Shown here piece after piece: positions 24,364 through 32,342 of a stretch of 35,414 nucleotides of DNA. The stretch is from an uncultured Oscillospiraceae bacterium. Its GTDB lineage: Bacteria; Bacillota_A; Clostridia; Oscillospirales; Acutalibacteraceae. A model generated the notes under the pieces. That model worked only from the letters and a program-made list of their open reading frames with translations. It did not search any database and was not told the origin of the DNA. Every line of letters begins with the position of its first letter. Within the stretch, counting starts at the first letter, position 1. Location of the stretch: positions 1-35,414 of the forward strand of contig CAJUNS010000010.1 in the NCBI GenBank assembly GCA_910587995.1, read 5' to 3'. The position numbers and the translations under genes are program-made.

Positions 24364-25071
24364 TTAGCTCCAGCGGCGGCTCTCCAGCCGGCGCGCGGTC
24401 AGGAAGACGAACACCGCCATTACGCTCAGGAAAAACACCAGGCTGGGCACGCTGAACAGTCCCCGGGTAAACACATTGTACCGGTTGCTAAAGGAGATCC
24501 AGTCCACCACAGCGGAAGCGGCGGCATTGCTGATGGAAGAAGCGAGATTGTCGATGAACATCAAAAGCACCGACACCGCGAAGGTACCAATGGCCGCGAT
24601 AATCTGGCTCACCGTCAGGCTGGAAATAAACACGCCGATGGAGATCATGGCGCCGCCATAGAGCAGGGTGCCAATGTAGTTGCCCAAAATCTCTCCCCAG
24701 CTGGGGCTGGAAAAGGTGCTCATGGCCACCGCGGGCAGCAGGCCCAAGGTGCTGGCCCCAAAGAACACCACAAAGCAGGCCAGGAATTTCCCCAGCACAA
24801 TGGCTGTCACGCCCACCGGGGCGGTAAGCAGAATCTGATCTGTCTTGTTCTTCTGGTCGTCCGTCATGCTGCGCATGGTGATAATGGGAATGACCAGCAT
24901 GGAGAAGCTGAACATGGTGTTATACACCACACTGGGAATGTAGCTGGAGGACCCATAGGCCATTACCATAAAGTAAAAGAAGCCGTAAAGCGCCGCCAAA
25001 ATGGCGATGCACACATATCCAATGGGCGAGCTGAAATAGGAGCGCAGCTCCCGCTTAAAAATCGCGTTCAT
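24364..25071 (-). CDS. ABC-2 type permease (GldF-like)
   Basis: The 235-residue membrane protein has six hydrophobic segments. It starts MNAIFKRELRSYFSSPIGYV, the usual opening of GldF/NosY-type permeases, and TMRSMTDDQKNKTDQILLTAPV is the conserved cytoplasmic loop that couples to the ATPase. It begins three bases after the ATPase stop. It likely forms the channel of a transporter with the ATPase (25075-26034) and with GldG and DUF4340 as accessory parts. Substrate unknown. Confidence 0.93.
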   Translation of the reverse strand: MNAIFKRELRSYFSSPIGYVCIAILAALYGFFYFMVMAYGSSSYIPSVVYNTMFSFSMLVIPIITMRSMTDDQKNKTDQILLTAPVGVTAIVLGKFLACFVVFFGASTLGLLPAVAMSTFSSPSWGEILGNYIGTLLYGGAMISIGVFISSLTVSQIIAAIGTFAVSVLLMFIDNLASSISNAAASAVVDWISFSNRYNVFTRGLFSVPSLVFFLSVMAVFVFLTARRLESRRWS

Positions 25072-25074
25072 AAA

Positions 25075-26034
25075 TTAGTTATCCCCTTTCCCCGCGGCGG
25101 CGGTATCCGTGCTGGTCAGCTGCAGGAACAGGTCTTCCAGCGTCAGGTCGGTATTTTTCAGCCCCAGCACAGGCCAGCCATGGCGGACCATCAAGGCGAA
25201 CAGGTCCCGCCTAACGTCCTCTTCCGGCTGGGTCTCCACGCTGAACTCATAGGCTCCCGGCTCCTTCTCGCCCAGGGCGTGGACTTCCTTCACCTTTTCC
25301 AGGGCTTCCATGGCGTGGAGCATCTCCCGCTCGGGTCCTTCCGCCCGGATGATCAGCCTGTGGTCCTGGGAGAGGTCGTGGGCCAAAGTGTCCGTGGCCC
25401 CATCGGCCACCAGCCTGCCGTTGTTGATGACGATGATGCGTTCGCACACCGCCTGCACCTCGGGCAAAATGTGGGAGCTGAGAATTACCGTGTGGTTGCG
25501 GCCCAGGTTCTTAATCAAAGTGCGGATCTCAATGATCTGCTTGGGGTCCAGGCCCACGGTAGGCTCGTCCAAAATAAGCACAGGCGGGTTGCCGATGAGG
25601 GCCTGGGCAATGCCCACCCGCTGCTTATAGCCTTTGGAGAGGTTGCCGATGAGCCGCCCATACACATTGTCAATTTTCACCAGCTGGCAGATTTCCTCTA
25701 TGTGCTGCTTCTTGGGCTGGCTGGCCTTTTTTAGCTCATAGACAAAGTCCAAATACTCCTTGACAGTCATATCCAGATACAAGGGGGGCTGCTCCGGCAG
25801 GTAGCCGATGAGCTTTTTCACCTCGTTGGGGTCGTCCAGGGTGTTTCTGCCAGAGACCGTCACGCTGCCCTCGCTGGCAGAGAGATAGCCCGTGATGATG
25901 TTCATGGTGGTGGATTTGCCCGCGCCGTTGGGCCCAAGAAAACCCACAATGGAGCCTTCCTCTATGGTGAAGCTGACTTGGTCCACCGCCAGGTTGGCGC
26001 CATAGCGCTTTGTCAGGTTCCTGACTTCTACCAT
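25075..26034 (-). CDS. ABC transporter ATP-binding protein (GldA-like)
   Basis: The 319-residue ATPase energises the permease encoded next. Walker A GPNGAGKST is at 34-42, signature LSKGYKQR at 132-139, Walker B VLILDEPTVGLD at 152-163 and switch histidine in SSHILPE. A C-terminal extension of about 100 residues after the nucleotide-binding domain (RLIIRAEG... to the end) is typical of the ABC-2 exporter subclass with DUF4162-like tails. The ATG at 26034 follows AATAGGAGGAATC. It is the first gene of the four-gene cassette, with a good promoter about 80 bases upstream. Confidence 0.95.
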   Translation of the reverse strand: MVEVRNLTKRYGANLAVDQVSFTIEEGSIVGFLGPNGAGKSTTMNIITGYLSASEGSVTVSGRNTLDDPNEVKKLIGYLPEQPPLYLDMTVKEYLDFVYELKKASQPKKQHIEEICQLVKIDNVYGRLIGNLSKGYKQRVGIAQALIGNPPVLILDEPTVGLDPKQIIEIRTLIKNLGRNHTVILSSHILPEVQAVCERIIVINNGRLVADGATDTLAHDLSQDHRLIIRAEGPEREMLHAMEALEKVKEVHALGEKEPGAYEFSVETQPEEDVRRDLFALMVRHGWPVLGLKNTDLTLEDLFLQLTSTDTAAAGKGDN

Positions 26035-26115
26035 TTCCGTGATTCCTCCTATTTTGAAACGATATCTATTAAAAAAATTGCATATAGCTGCCCTTGAGAA
26101 AAGCCGCTTCTTTAT

Positions 26116-26144
26116 AGTATGGCAAAATCCGGGGCGTTTGTCAA
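26116..26144 (-). promoter_or_regulatory. Promoter of the Gld-type ABC cassette
   Basis: On the minus strand, a perfect TTGACA (26139-26144), 17 bp, CATACT (26116-26121). The leader to the ATPase start is about 75 bases. Confidence 0.68.
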
Positions 26145-26312
26145 GTATTGCGGCCTAGGTTTTGGCCAAGAGAACCCCAGGAGGCCCGTAAAAAGCTTTG
26201 AAAAGGAAGCTCCCGGCTTCCTCTTTGTAAAAACCTTTTCAGGCTTAGCCGCGCCAACGCTGTGGCCCTGTGTTTTCGGTTTTTGCCCAAGCTGGCAAAG
26301 CCCGCCTGCATC

Positions 26313-26375
26313 GTTAACGCGGTTCAAAAGAGGCGATACCTCTTTTGAACCGGGCGGCACAGGCAAGTGCGTTTC
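26313..26375 (-). repeat. Cloverleaf repeat, copy D (internal deletion)
   Basis: Read on the minus strand, it ends GGTTCAAAAGAGG/CCTCTTTTGAACC then GCGTTAAC, like the full copies, but hairpin 1 and half of hairpin 2 are gone: the left end GAAACGCACTT is joined directly to GCCTGTGCCGCC. Both termini are kept, as in an internal-deletion derivative. Confidence 0.8.
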
Positions 26376-26436
26376 CTATATATGCCCCAGTATAAGCCCC
26401 AATTGTGAATATTACGTGAAGACCCGGTGATTGTTG

Positions 26437-26465
26437 TTGACGGCAGCGCCGATTGCGTTTACAAT
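26437..26465 (+). promoter_or_regulatory. Promoter of the DUF1015 gene
   Basis: TTGACG (26437-26442), 17 bp spacer, TACAAT (26460-26465). The leader is about 35 bases and carries TTTAGGAGGA just before the ATG at 26507. Confidence 0.7.
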
Positions 26466-26506
26466 ATACCTTGCAGAGAATTCGCGTACCTTTAGGAGGA
26501 AACTTT

Positions 26507-27883
26507 ATGGCTGACATCCAACCCTTCCGCGCCCTACGGTATGATCTCTCCAAAGCGGGAGAGATCCAGGACCTGACCTCCCCTCCCTATGACATTGTCT
26601 CCGAAGAGCAGCGGCAGGATTATCTACAGCGCAACCCCCACAATATTATCCGCTTAGAGCTGCCCAAAGGGCGGGAGCCTTACCAGGAGGCCCAAAAGAC
26701 GTTGGAGGCCTGGCTGGAATCCGGCGTTTTAAAAAATGACATGGACCCGGGCCTCTACCTTTATGAGATGGAATTTCTCTCCCAAGTGGACCAGGGAGAG
26801 GTGAAAAAGCTGCGGGGCCTCATCGCCCAGGTGCGCCTGGAGGAGTTTTCCGCCGGTGTGGTGCTGCCCCATGAGGAAACCCTCAGCAAGGCCAAGGAGG
26901 ACCGCTTCCAGCTGATGGGGGCCACCCACTGCAATTTCAGCCAAATCTACTGCCTCTATCAGGACGAGGCCCAGTCCACCCGCCAAAGGCTGGATAATCT
27001 GGCCTCCGGCTGCGCCCCCCGCTATGACTTCTCCGACGGCCTGGTGACCCACCGCCTATGGGTGGTTAACGACCCCGAAGCCATTGCCGCCATACAGGAG
27101 GACTTCGCCCCCCGCAAGCTGTACATTGCCGATGGGCACCACCGCTATGAGACCGCCCTAAACTTCCAGCGCCACTTAGAAGAATCCGGCGCCTTCTGCC
27201 CCGGCGCGGACTATGTGATGATGTTCCTGGCCGCTATGGACGACCCAGGGCTGGTGGTGTTCCCCACCCACCGTCTGGTGCGGGGCCTGGCCCAGTTTGA
27301 CGGAGAGGCCCTGCTGCGCGCCTGCGCCTCCTCCTTTGAGGTGGAGGCCTTAGAAGGAGGCCCCGACTCCGCCCAAGCCGCCCTAAACGCCGCCTATGAC
27401 CAGGGCAAGCATGCCTTTGCCTATTTTGACGGAGTCCGCTGGGCTCTTCTCACCCTGCGCCAGGGGGAGGATCTTTCCTCCCCGCTGCCAGAGAAGAGCG
27501 CCGCCTACCGGGGCTTGGACGTAACCATTCTTCACACGCTGGTTTTAGAGCGCCTGCTGGGCATTGACAAGGAAAACATGGCCAACCAGGTGAATCTGAC
27601 CTATACCCGGTCTGCCGGGGAGGCGGAAGCTTCGGTTGCCAGTGGGGAGAGCCAGTGCTGTTTTCTTCTCAATCCCACCCGGGTGGAGGAGATCGGCGCG
27701 GTGGCCCAAGCGGGGGAGAAGATGCCTCAAAAATCCACCTATTTCTACCCCAAACTTCTAACCGGCCTGGTTATGCGGCGGGGTGCCCCCGCTGGCAATG
27801 CCGCGGGGTCCGGCAAAGCTTCGCCTCAGCGGGGTACCCCCGCTGGCGATATCGCGGGCTCCGGCAAAGCTTCGCCTCACTGA
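26507..27883 (+). CDS. DUF1015 family protein with repeat-derived C-terminal tail
   Basis: The 458-residue protein belongs to the widespread DUF1015 family, annotated only as SerC-associated or hypothetical. Recognisable stretches are MADIQPFRALRYD, SPPYDIVSEEQR, RLELPKG, YIADGHHRYETAL (the strongest family motif, with a histidine pair suggesting catalysis or metal binding) and KSTYFYPKLLTGLV near the usual C-terminus. Family proteins end about there. Here 35 further residues follow, built from two 17-residue copies (RGAPAGNAAGSGKASPQ and RGTPAGDIAGSGKASPH) encoded by 51 bp DNA repeats that continue into the intergenic repeat. There is no serA/serC neighbour. The ATG at 26507 follows TAGGAGGA. 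Confidence 0.9.
   Translation: MADIQPFRALRYDLSKAGEIQDLTSPPYDIVSEEQRQDYLQRNPHNIIRLELPKGREPYQEAQKTLEAWLESGVLKNDMDPGLYLYEMEFLSQVDQGEVKKLRGLIAQVRLEEFSAGVVLPHEETLSKAKEDRFQLMGATHCNFSQIYCLYQDEAQSTRQRLDNLASGCAPRYDFSDGLVTHRLWVVNDPEAIAAIQEDFAPRKLYIADGHHRYETALNFQRHLEESGAFCPGADYVMMFLAAMDDPGLVVFPTHRLVRGLAQFDGEALLRACASSFEVEALEGGPDSAQAALNAAYDQGKHAFAYFDGVRWALLTLRQGEDLSSPLPEKSAAYRGLDVTILHTLVLERLLGIDKENMANQVNLTYTRSAGEAEASVASGESQCCFLLNPTRVEEIGAVAQAGEKMPQKSTYFYPKLLTGLVMRRGAPAGNAAGSGKASPQRGTPAGDIAGSGKASPH
27778..27879 (+). repeat. Two 51 bp direct repeats inside the 3' end of the DUF1015 gene
   Basis: Copies at 27778-27828 and 27829-27879 run from GCGGGGTRCCCCCGCTGGC to TCCGGCAAAGCTTCGCCTCA. Their length (17 codons) keeps the frame. 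The last 20 bases recur at 28098-28117 outside the gene. Each copy begins with a GC-rich inverted repeat (GCGGGG/CCCCCGC). Confidence 0.9.
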
Positions 27884-28311
27884 GGTGGTAGGAGCTGGCA
27901 CGGATAACGCGTAGGCGGGACGCTACCGGTAGGCTGGACCTACTATGAGAAGAATGCAGCCCCAAACCGAGCGCACAGCCACCGCCTCTCACTCCACCAA
28001 AACGTGTAAAGTTTTTTGAAGATTCTTAAGAAACTTTTTTACAAAAAAGTTTCTTAAGCTGTCAGAGCCAGCGTGACGCTGGACCCGCGCCACGGGGTCC
28101 GGCAAAGCTTCGCCTCACTAAGGTGGTAGGAGCTGGCATGGATAACGCGTAGGCGGGATGCTACCGGTAGGCTGGACCTACTATCGGGAAGAATCCAGCC
28201 CCAAACCGAGCGCACAGCCACCGCCTCTCACCCCACCAAAACGCGTAACGTTTTTTGAAGATTCTTAAGAAACTTTTTTACAAAAAAGTTTCTTAAGCTG
28301 CCAGAGCCAGA
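27860..28311. repeat. Tandem ~239 bp repeat containing an inverted R1-like half
   Basis: Two direct copies start at 27860 and 28098 with TCCGGCAAAGCTTCGCCTCA. Each contains GGTGGTAGGAGCTGGCA, the palindrome CTACCGGTAG, GCAGCCCCAAACCGAGCGCA-like sequence (the reverse complement of the R1 motif CGCTCGGTTTGGGG), TTTTTTGAAGATTCTTAAG and a 16 bp perfect stem CTTAAGAAACTTTTTT/AAAAAAGTTTCTTAAG with a two-base loop (28025-28058 and 28264-28297). The first copy supplies the DUF1015 stop codon. This fills the 453-base gap before the Nudix gene; no gene lies in it. Confidence 0.88.
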
Positions 28312-28336
28312 CATTTACGGAAAGGAACGAGGATTT

Positions 28337-28885
28337 ATGGATTTTTTTGAAAAGACCCTTCGTCAAACAGACATCTATACGGGGCGGATTATTCATGTCC
28401 ATGTAGACGATGTGGAGCTCCCCAATGGCTCTACCTCGGTACGGGAGGTGGTGGAGCATCCCGGCGGGGTCAGCGTGGCCGCTTTAACTCCGGCCAACGA
28501 GCTGATTTTTGTGCGCCAGTTCCGCTATCCGTATCACAAAATTCTGCTGGAACTGCCCGCCGGTAAGCTGGAGCCCGGCGAAGACCCCTTTGAGGCCATG
28601 AAGCGGGAACAGCTGGAAGAAACCGGAACCACAGGAGAGAATTATATTTCCCTGGGGGAGGTCTATCCTACCGGGGGCTATTGCGGGGAGATCATCCGCC
28701 TGTGGGCCTGCCGGGTGACTGAGGAAAATCATCAGCTTCACCTGGACGAGGACGAGTTTTTGACCCCAGAGCGGATCCCTCTGGACAAGGCTGTGGAGAT
28801 GGTGTGCAGCAATGAAATCCCCGACGCCAAAACTCAGATCGGCATTTTGAAAACCGCCGCTCTGGTTCAAAAAGGCCTGTTGTAA
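28337..28885 (+). CDS. Nudix hydrolase, ADP-ribose pyrophosphatase type
   Basis: The enzyme hydrolyses ADP-ribose or related nucleoside diphosphate sugars to AMP and a sugar phosphate. The 182-residue protein has the upstream strand FVRQFRYPYHKILLELPAG typical of NudF/ADPRase and the Nudix box G-x5-E-x7-REQLEETG (GKLEPGE...REQLEETG), with Gln at the usual hydrophobic position after RE. The acidic and EE residues that bind metal are present. The ATG at 28337 follows AACGAGG. It is transcribed with the lipoprotein gene 10 bases downstream. The leader must start within the repeats upstream. Confidence 0.93.
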   Translation: MDFFEKTLRQTDIYTGRIIHVHVDDVELPNGSTSVREVVEHPGGVSVAALTPANELIFVRQFRYPYHKILLELPAGKLEPGEDPFEAMKREQLEETGTTGENYISLGEVYPTGGYCGEIIRLWACRVTEENHQLHLDEDEFLTPERIPLDKAVEMVCSNEIPDAKTQIGILKTAALVQKGLL

Positions 28886-28895
28886 GGAGGTACCT

Positions 28896-29501
28896 ATGAA
28901 ACAAAAAGCAGGAATCCTTGCCGCCCTGGCGCTGACTCTTTTCTGTCTGCTCCCGGGCTGTGAAAAAGACCCGGGAGAAAGCTGGTCTTCTTCGCCCCAG
29001 TCGGAGCCTACGGCCACCTCCGCGCCTACGCCTACTCCCGCTCCCACCCCAGAGGCTTCGCCCACCGCGGAGCCCACTGCTGTCCCCAGTCCAGCGGGAG
29101 GCTTTGAGGCTCTCTTTGCGGAGAATCCGGTGGACAAGACCCTCTCGGAAGATTTGAGCACAGCGGCCTCTTATTCTACCATTTTTGCCGCCTATAAAAA
29201 CGCAATAAAGAACTGGGAGAAGGTCATCGACCGGCTATACCCGGCCTCCTTCCATGATTTGGGCAGCGAAGAGGCCGCCCAGTTAGAGGAAGAACATACC
29301 AGCTGGAAAGCCAGCCTGGACAGCGAGCTGGAAAAGATAGAAGAAGCCCACAGCGACGATGAAGACGGTTGGCTGGCCGCGGCCCAGGAAAAGGTGGAGC
29401 ACTACCGGGCCCACGCCTCCCTTCTCTGTCAAGCATATTACGACCACGCCGGAGAGCTGCCGGACCTGGAGTCCATTTTAAGCGGACAGCCAGCTGGCTA
29501 A
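28896..29501 (+). CDS. Putative lipoprotein with Thr-Pro linker
   Basis: I recognise no family. The 201-residue product has a signal peptide and lipobox LPGC (C22), then a linker of about 40 residues rich in Pro, Thr, Ala and Glu (PTPTPAPTPEASPTAEPT), and a helical domain of about 130 residues rich in Glu, Lys and Ala with coiled-coil character (from FEALFAENPVDKTLSEDLST). The domain contains one free cysteine. The linker resembles that of the lipoprotein at 15766-16596, suggesting a common surface-anchor style in this organism. The ATG at 28896 follows TAAGGAGGTA. A strong terminator follows. Confidence 0.82.
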   Translation: MKQKAGILAALALTLFCLLPGCEKDPGESWSSSPQSEPTATSAPTPTPAPTPEASPTAEPTAVPSPAGGFEALFAENPVDKTLSEDLSTAASYSTIFAAYKNAIKNWEKVIDRLYPASFHDLGSEEAAQLEEEHTSWKASLDSELEKIEEAHSDDEDGWLAAAQEKVEHYRAHASLLCQAYYDHAGELPDLESILSGQPAG

Positions 29502-29563
29502 CCTGCGTTGGCTCATAGAAACAAAAAACTGCCCTAACGAAACCGTAAACCTTTTACGGCCCA

Positions 29564-29601
29564 CAAAAAAGGATAGAGCTTTTGGCTCTATCCTTTTTCT
29601 T
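29564..29601. terminator. Bidirectional terminator after the Nudix-lipoprotein unit
   Basis: GGATAGAGC (29571-29579), loop TTTTG, GCTCTATCC (29585-29593), then TTTTTCTTTTT. The other strand reads TTTTTTG after the stem, so it can also end the gyrA transcript coming from the right. Confidence 0.92.
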
Positions 29602-29682
29602 TTTAAAACCGGCCGAAGGCCCGGCAGTCAAGTTTCTCAAGGAAACTTGTTGGAATTTCACCCTGGGCCGCTGGGTGGGGGA

Positions 29683-29731
29683 AGGTGTGCCCGTGCCGCC
29701 AGGTTCAAAAGAGGTATCACCTCTTTTGAAC
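29683..29731 (+). repeat. Cloverleaf repeat, copy E (3' fragment)
   Basis: Only the right part remains: a remnant of hairpin 2 (GTGCCCGTGCCGCC) and an intact hairpin 3 (GTTCAAAAGAGGT/ACCTCTTTTGAAC). The terminal GCGTTAAC is missing, and the gyrA stop codon (29735-29737) begins three to four bases later. Confidence 0.75.
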
Positions 29732-29734
29732 TTA

Positions 29735-32305
29735 TTAGTCGTTGGATTCCTCTGCTCCCGGCTCTCCGGCAGGGCTGGACTCTGCCGGTTCCTGGGGCGT
29801 TTCCTCAGAAGCCTCTGGCTCCTCGTCCCCGGTGTCCTCCTCTTGAGTCTCTTCCTTGGGGGCGCTGGAGAGAGTCACGACCCGGCTGTCTTCCGAGACC
29901 CGCATCACCCGCACGCCCTTACTGGGCCGGGCGCAGACCCGCACGTCTGCCGCCGGAATGCGGATAATCACGCCATCCTCCGAGATCAAAATGATGTCCT
30001 CATCCTCTGAGACCACCTTGACCCCGGCCACCAGACCGAACTTGTCCACATGGTAGTTGATGACGCCCTTGCCGCCCCGGTGCTGGAACCGGTACTCTTC
30101 CGGCAGGGAGAGCCGCCCAAAGCCGGTCTCGCTGACGGTGAGGATCATCTTGCCCTCCCGAATCACATCCATGCCTACAATTGAGTCGCCGTCCAGCAAA
30201 GTCATAATCTTCACGCCCCGGGCGCCGCGGCCCATGGAGCGCACATCGTTTTCGTTCATGCGCAGGGCCATGCCGTTCCGGGTGGCCACAATCAGGTCGT
30301 CGTTGCCAGAGGTAACCTGTACCCAGGCCAGAGAATCGCCCTCGTCCAGGTCCACGGCAATTAGGCCCGCCTTACGCACATTGTTAAAGAGCGAGAGCTT
30401 GGTGCGCTTCACCACGCCCCGGCGGGTGACCATGACCAAGTATTTATCATCGTCCAGATCTTCCAGCCGCAGCACGGAGGTAATGTTCTCCTCTGACTGC
30501 AAGGGCAGCAGGTTGCGAATGTGCATGCCCCGGCTGGTCCGGGAGCCCTCGGGTACCTCATAGCATTTCAGCCGGTACATCCGGCCCAGGTTGGAGAAGA
30601 AGAGGATATAGTCGTGGCTGCCAATGACAAAAATCTCTTCCGCCGCGTCCTCGTCCTTGCGGGTCATGCCGGAGATCCCCCGGCCTCCCCGCTTCTGGGT
30701 CCGGTAGGCCTCCATCTTTTGGCGCTTCACATAGCCGAAGCGGGTACGGGTCAGCACGCATTCCTCCACAGGAATCAGGTCCTCCACGTCCACCTCGCCG
30801 CTGATGGCCGCAATCTCTGTGCGCCGCTCATCGCCAAAGCGCTTTTTCATGTTCAGCGCCTCGTCTTTTACAATCGCCAGCCGCCGGGCCTCGCTGGCGA
30901 GTATCCCGCTCAGATCCGCGATCTGCTCGTGCAGCTCGCCCAATTCGGTCTCAATTTTCAAAATTTCCAGCCCAGCCAGCTGGCCCAGCTGGAACCGGCA
31001 GATGGCGTCCGCCTGGAGGTCGTCAAAATCAAAACGTTCCATCAGCGCGGCCTTGGCCTCTGGCCGGCCGCCTCCGCAGCCCCGAATGGTCTCGATAATC
31101 TCGTCCACAATGTCAATGGCCCGCTTAAGTCCTTCCAGAATATGGGCCCGGTCCTGGGCTTTTTGCAGGTCGAACCGGGTCCGCCGGGTGATAACTTCCA
31201 GCTGGAAGCGGATGTATTCCCGCAAAATCTTGTGCAGGTTGAGAATCTCCGGTCGGCCGTTCACAATGGCCAGCATAATCACGCCAAAGGAGATCTGCAT
31301 CTGGGTCAGGCTGTACAGGTGGTTGAGGACAATCTGGGGGGAGGCCTCCCGCTTCACGTCAATGACAATCCGCATGCCCTCCCGGTCCGAGTGGTCATCC
31401 ACATTGGCCACGCCCTCAATGCGCTTTTCCTTGGCCAGCTCCGCGATGTTTTCAATAAGCCGGGCCTTGTTGACCTGGTAGGGAATCTCCGTTACAATAA
31501 TTTTAGAGCGGCCGCTCTTTTCCGCCTCTTCAATCTCCGCCCGGGCCCGCACCACCACCTTGCCCCGGCCAGTGGCATAGGCCGCCCGAATGCCGCTGCG
31601 GCCCATAATAATGCCGCCCGTGGGGAAGTCCGGCCCCTTGATGTGCTCCATGAGCTCGTCCAAGGTGGCCTCCGGGTTGTCGATGAGGCAGCAGACGCCA
31701 TCCACCACCTCGCTGATGTTGTGCGGGGGAATGTTGGTGGCCATGCCCACCGCGATGCCCATAGAGCCGTTCACCAGCAGGTTGGGAAAGTGGCTGGGCA
31801 GCACCACGGGCTCTTTTAGGCGGTCGTCATAGTTGGGCTTAAAATCTACCGTGTCCTTGTTGATGTCGTCCAGCATGGCCACAGAGAGCTTGGTCATCCG
31901 GGCCTCAGTATAACGGTAGGCGGCGGGCGGGTCTCCGTCCACCGAGCCAAAGTTGCCGTGGCCGTCCACCAGCAGGTAGCGCATGGAAAAATCCTGGGCA
32001 AAGCGCACCATAGCGTCGTACACCGACATGTCGCCATGAGGGTGATACTCCGCCAGGGTTTTGCCCACTGTGTCCGCGCACTTGCGGTAGGCTCCGTCCG
32101 GCCACAGGGAATCCTGATACATCTTGTACAAAAAGCGCCGGTGCACCGGCTTCAAACCGTCCCGCACGTCCGGCAGGGCCCGCTGCACAATAACGGACAT
32201 GGAATAGTCCAAAAAGGACTGCTCCATCTCCTTGGTCAGCGGCACGTCAATAACCCGCCCCCCCGCCTCTTCCTGCGGCGGATTCTTATTCTCAAACTCG
32301 TCCAT
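29735..32305 (-). CDS. gyrA: DNA gyrase subunit A
   Basis: GyrA is the DNA-cutting subunit of gyrase, which introduces negative supercoils. The 856-residue protein has the winged-helix segment HPHGDMSVYDAMVR (88-101), catalytic Y132 in YRYTEAR, and a C-terminal beta-pinwheel with the GyrA box QKRGGRG (537-543), which separates it from topoisomerase IV ParC. The position equal to E. coli Ser83 is Met93; that equal to Asp87 is Asp97. The tail of about 40 residues is strongly acidic (EETQEEDTGDEEPEASEE). The ATG at 32305 with GGGGGGAG upstream is preferred to a GTG eight codons earlier. Cloverleaf fragment E abuts its stop codon. Confidence 0.96.
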   Translation of the reverse strand: MDEFENKNPPQEEAGGRVIDVPLTKEMEQSFLDYSMSVIVQRALPDVRDGLKPVHRRFLYKMYQDSLWPDGAYRKCADTVGKTLAEYHPHGDMSVYDAMVRFAQDFSMRYLLVDGHGNFGSVDGDPPAAYRYTEARMTKLSVAMLDDINKDTVDFKPNYDDRLKEPVVLPSHFPNLLVNGSMGIAVGMATNIPPHNISEVVDGVCCLIDNPEATLDELMEHIKGPDFPTGGIIMGRSGIRAAYATGRGKVVVRARAEIEEAEKSGRSKIIVTEIPYQVNKARLIENIAELAKEKRIEGVANVDDHSDREGMRIVIDVKREASPQIVLNHLYSLTQMQISFGVIMLAIVNGRPEILNLHKILREYIRFQLEVITRRTRFDLQKAQDRAHILEGLKRAIDIVDEIIETIRGCGGGRPEAKAALMERFDFDDLQADAICRFQLGQLAGLEILKIETELGELHEQIADLSGILASEARRLAIVKDEALNMKKRFGDERRTEIAAISGEVDVEDLIPVEECVLTRTRFGYVKRQKMEAYRTQKRGGRGISGMTRKDEDAAEEIFVIGSHDYILFFSNLGRMYRLKCYEVPEGSRTSRGMHIRNLLPLQSEENITSVLRLEDLDDDKYLVMVTRRGVVKRTKLSLFNNVRKAGLIAVDLDEGDSLAWVQVTSGNDDLIVATRNGMALRMNENDVRSMGRGARGVKIMTLLDGDSIVGMDVIREGKMILTVSETGFGRLSLPEEYRFQHRGGKGVINYHVDKFGLVAGVKVVSEDEDIILISEDGVIIRIPAADVRVCARPSKGVRVMRVSEDSRVVTLSSAPKEETQEEDTGDEEPEASEETPQEPAESSPAGEPGAEESND

Positions 32306-32342
32306 ATGGCTCCCCCCTGGAAAGGCCACGAGACGCTGTCTC

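Larger units (their letters stand above)
26035..26506. other. 472-base divergent region between the ABC cassette and DUF1015 gene
   Basis: It holds the leftward promoter of the ABC cassette (26116-26144), a nested imperfect inverted repeat (GCTTTGAAAAGG ... CCTTTTCAGGC around GGAAGC/GCTTCC, about 26193-26249), truncated cloverleaf copy D (26313-26375) and the rightward promoter of the DUF1015 gene (26437-26465). No gene is seen. Confidence 0.75.

Noticed and set aside
29735..32305. Alternative call of gyrA/gyrB as topoisomerase IV parC/parE
   Set aside because: The GyrA box QKRGGRG is present in the C-terminal pinwheel and GyrB has LNVEKA; both indicate gyrase.
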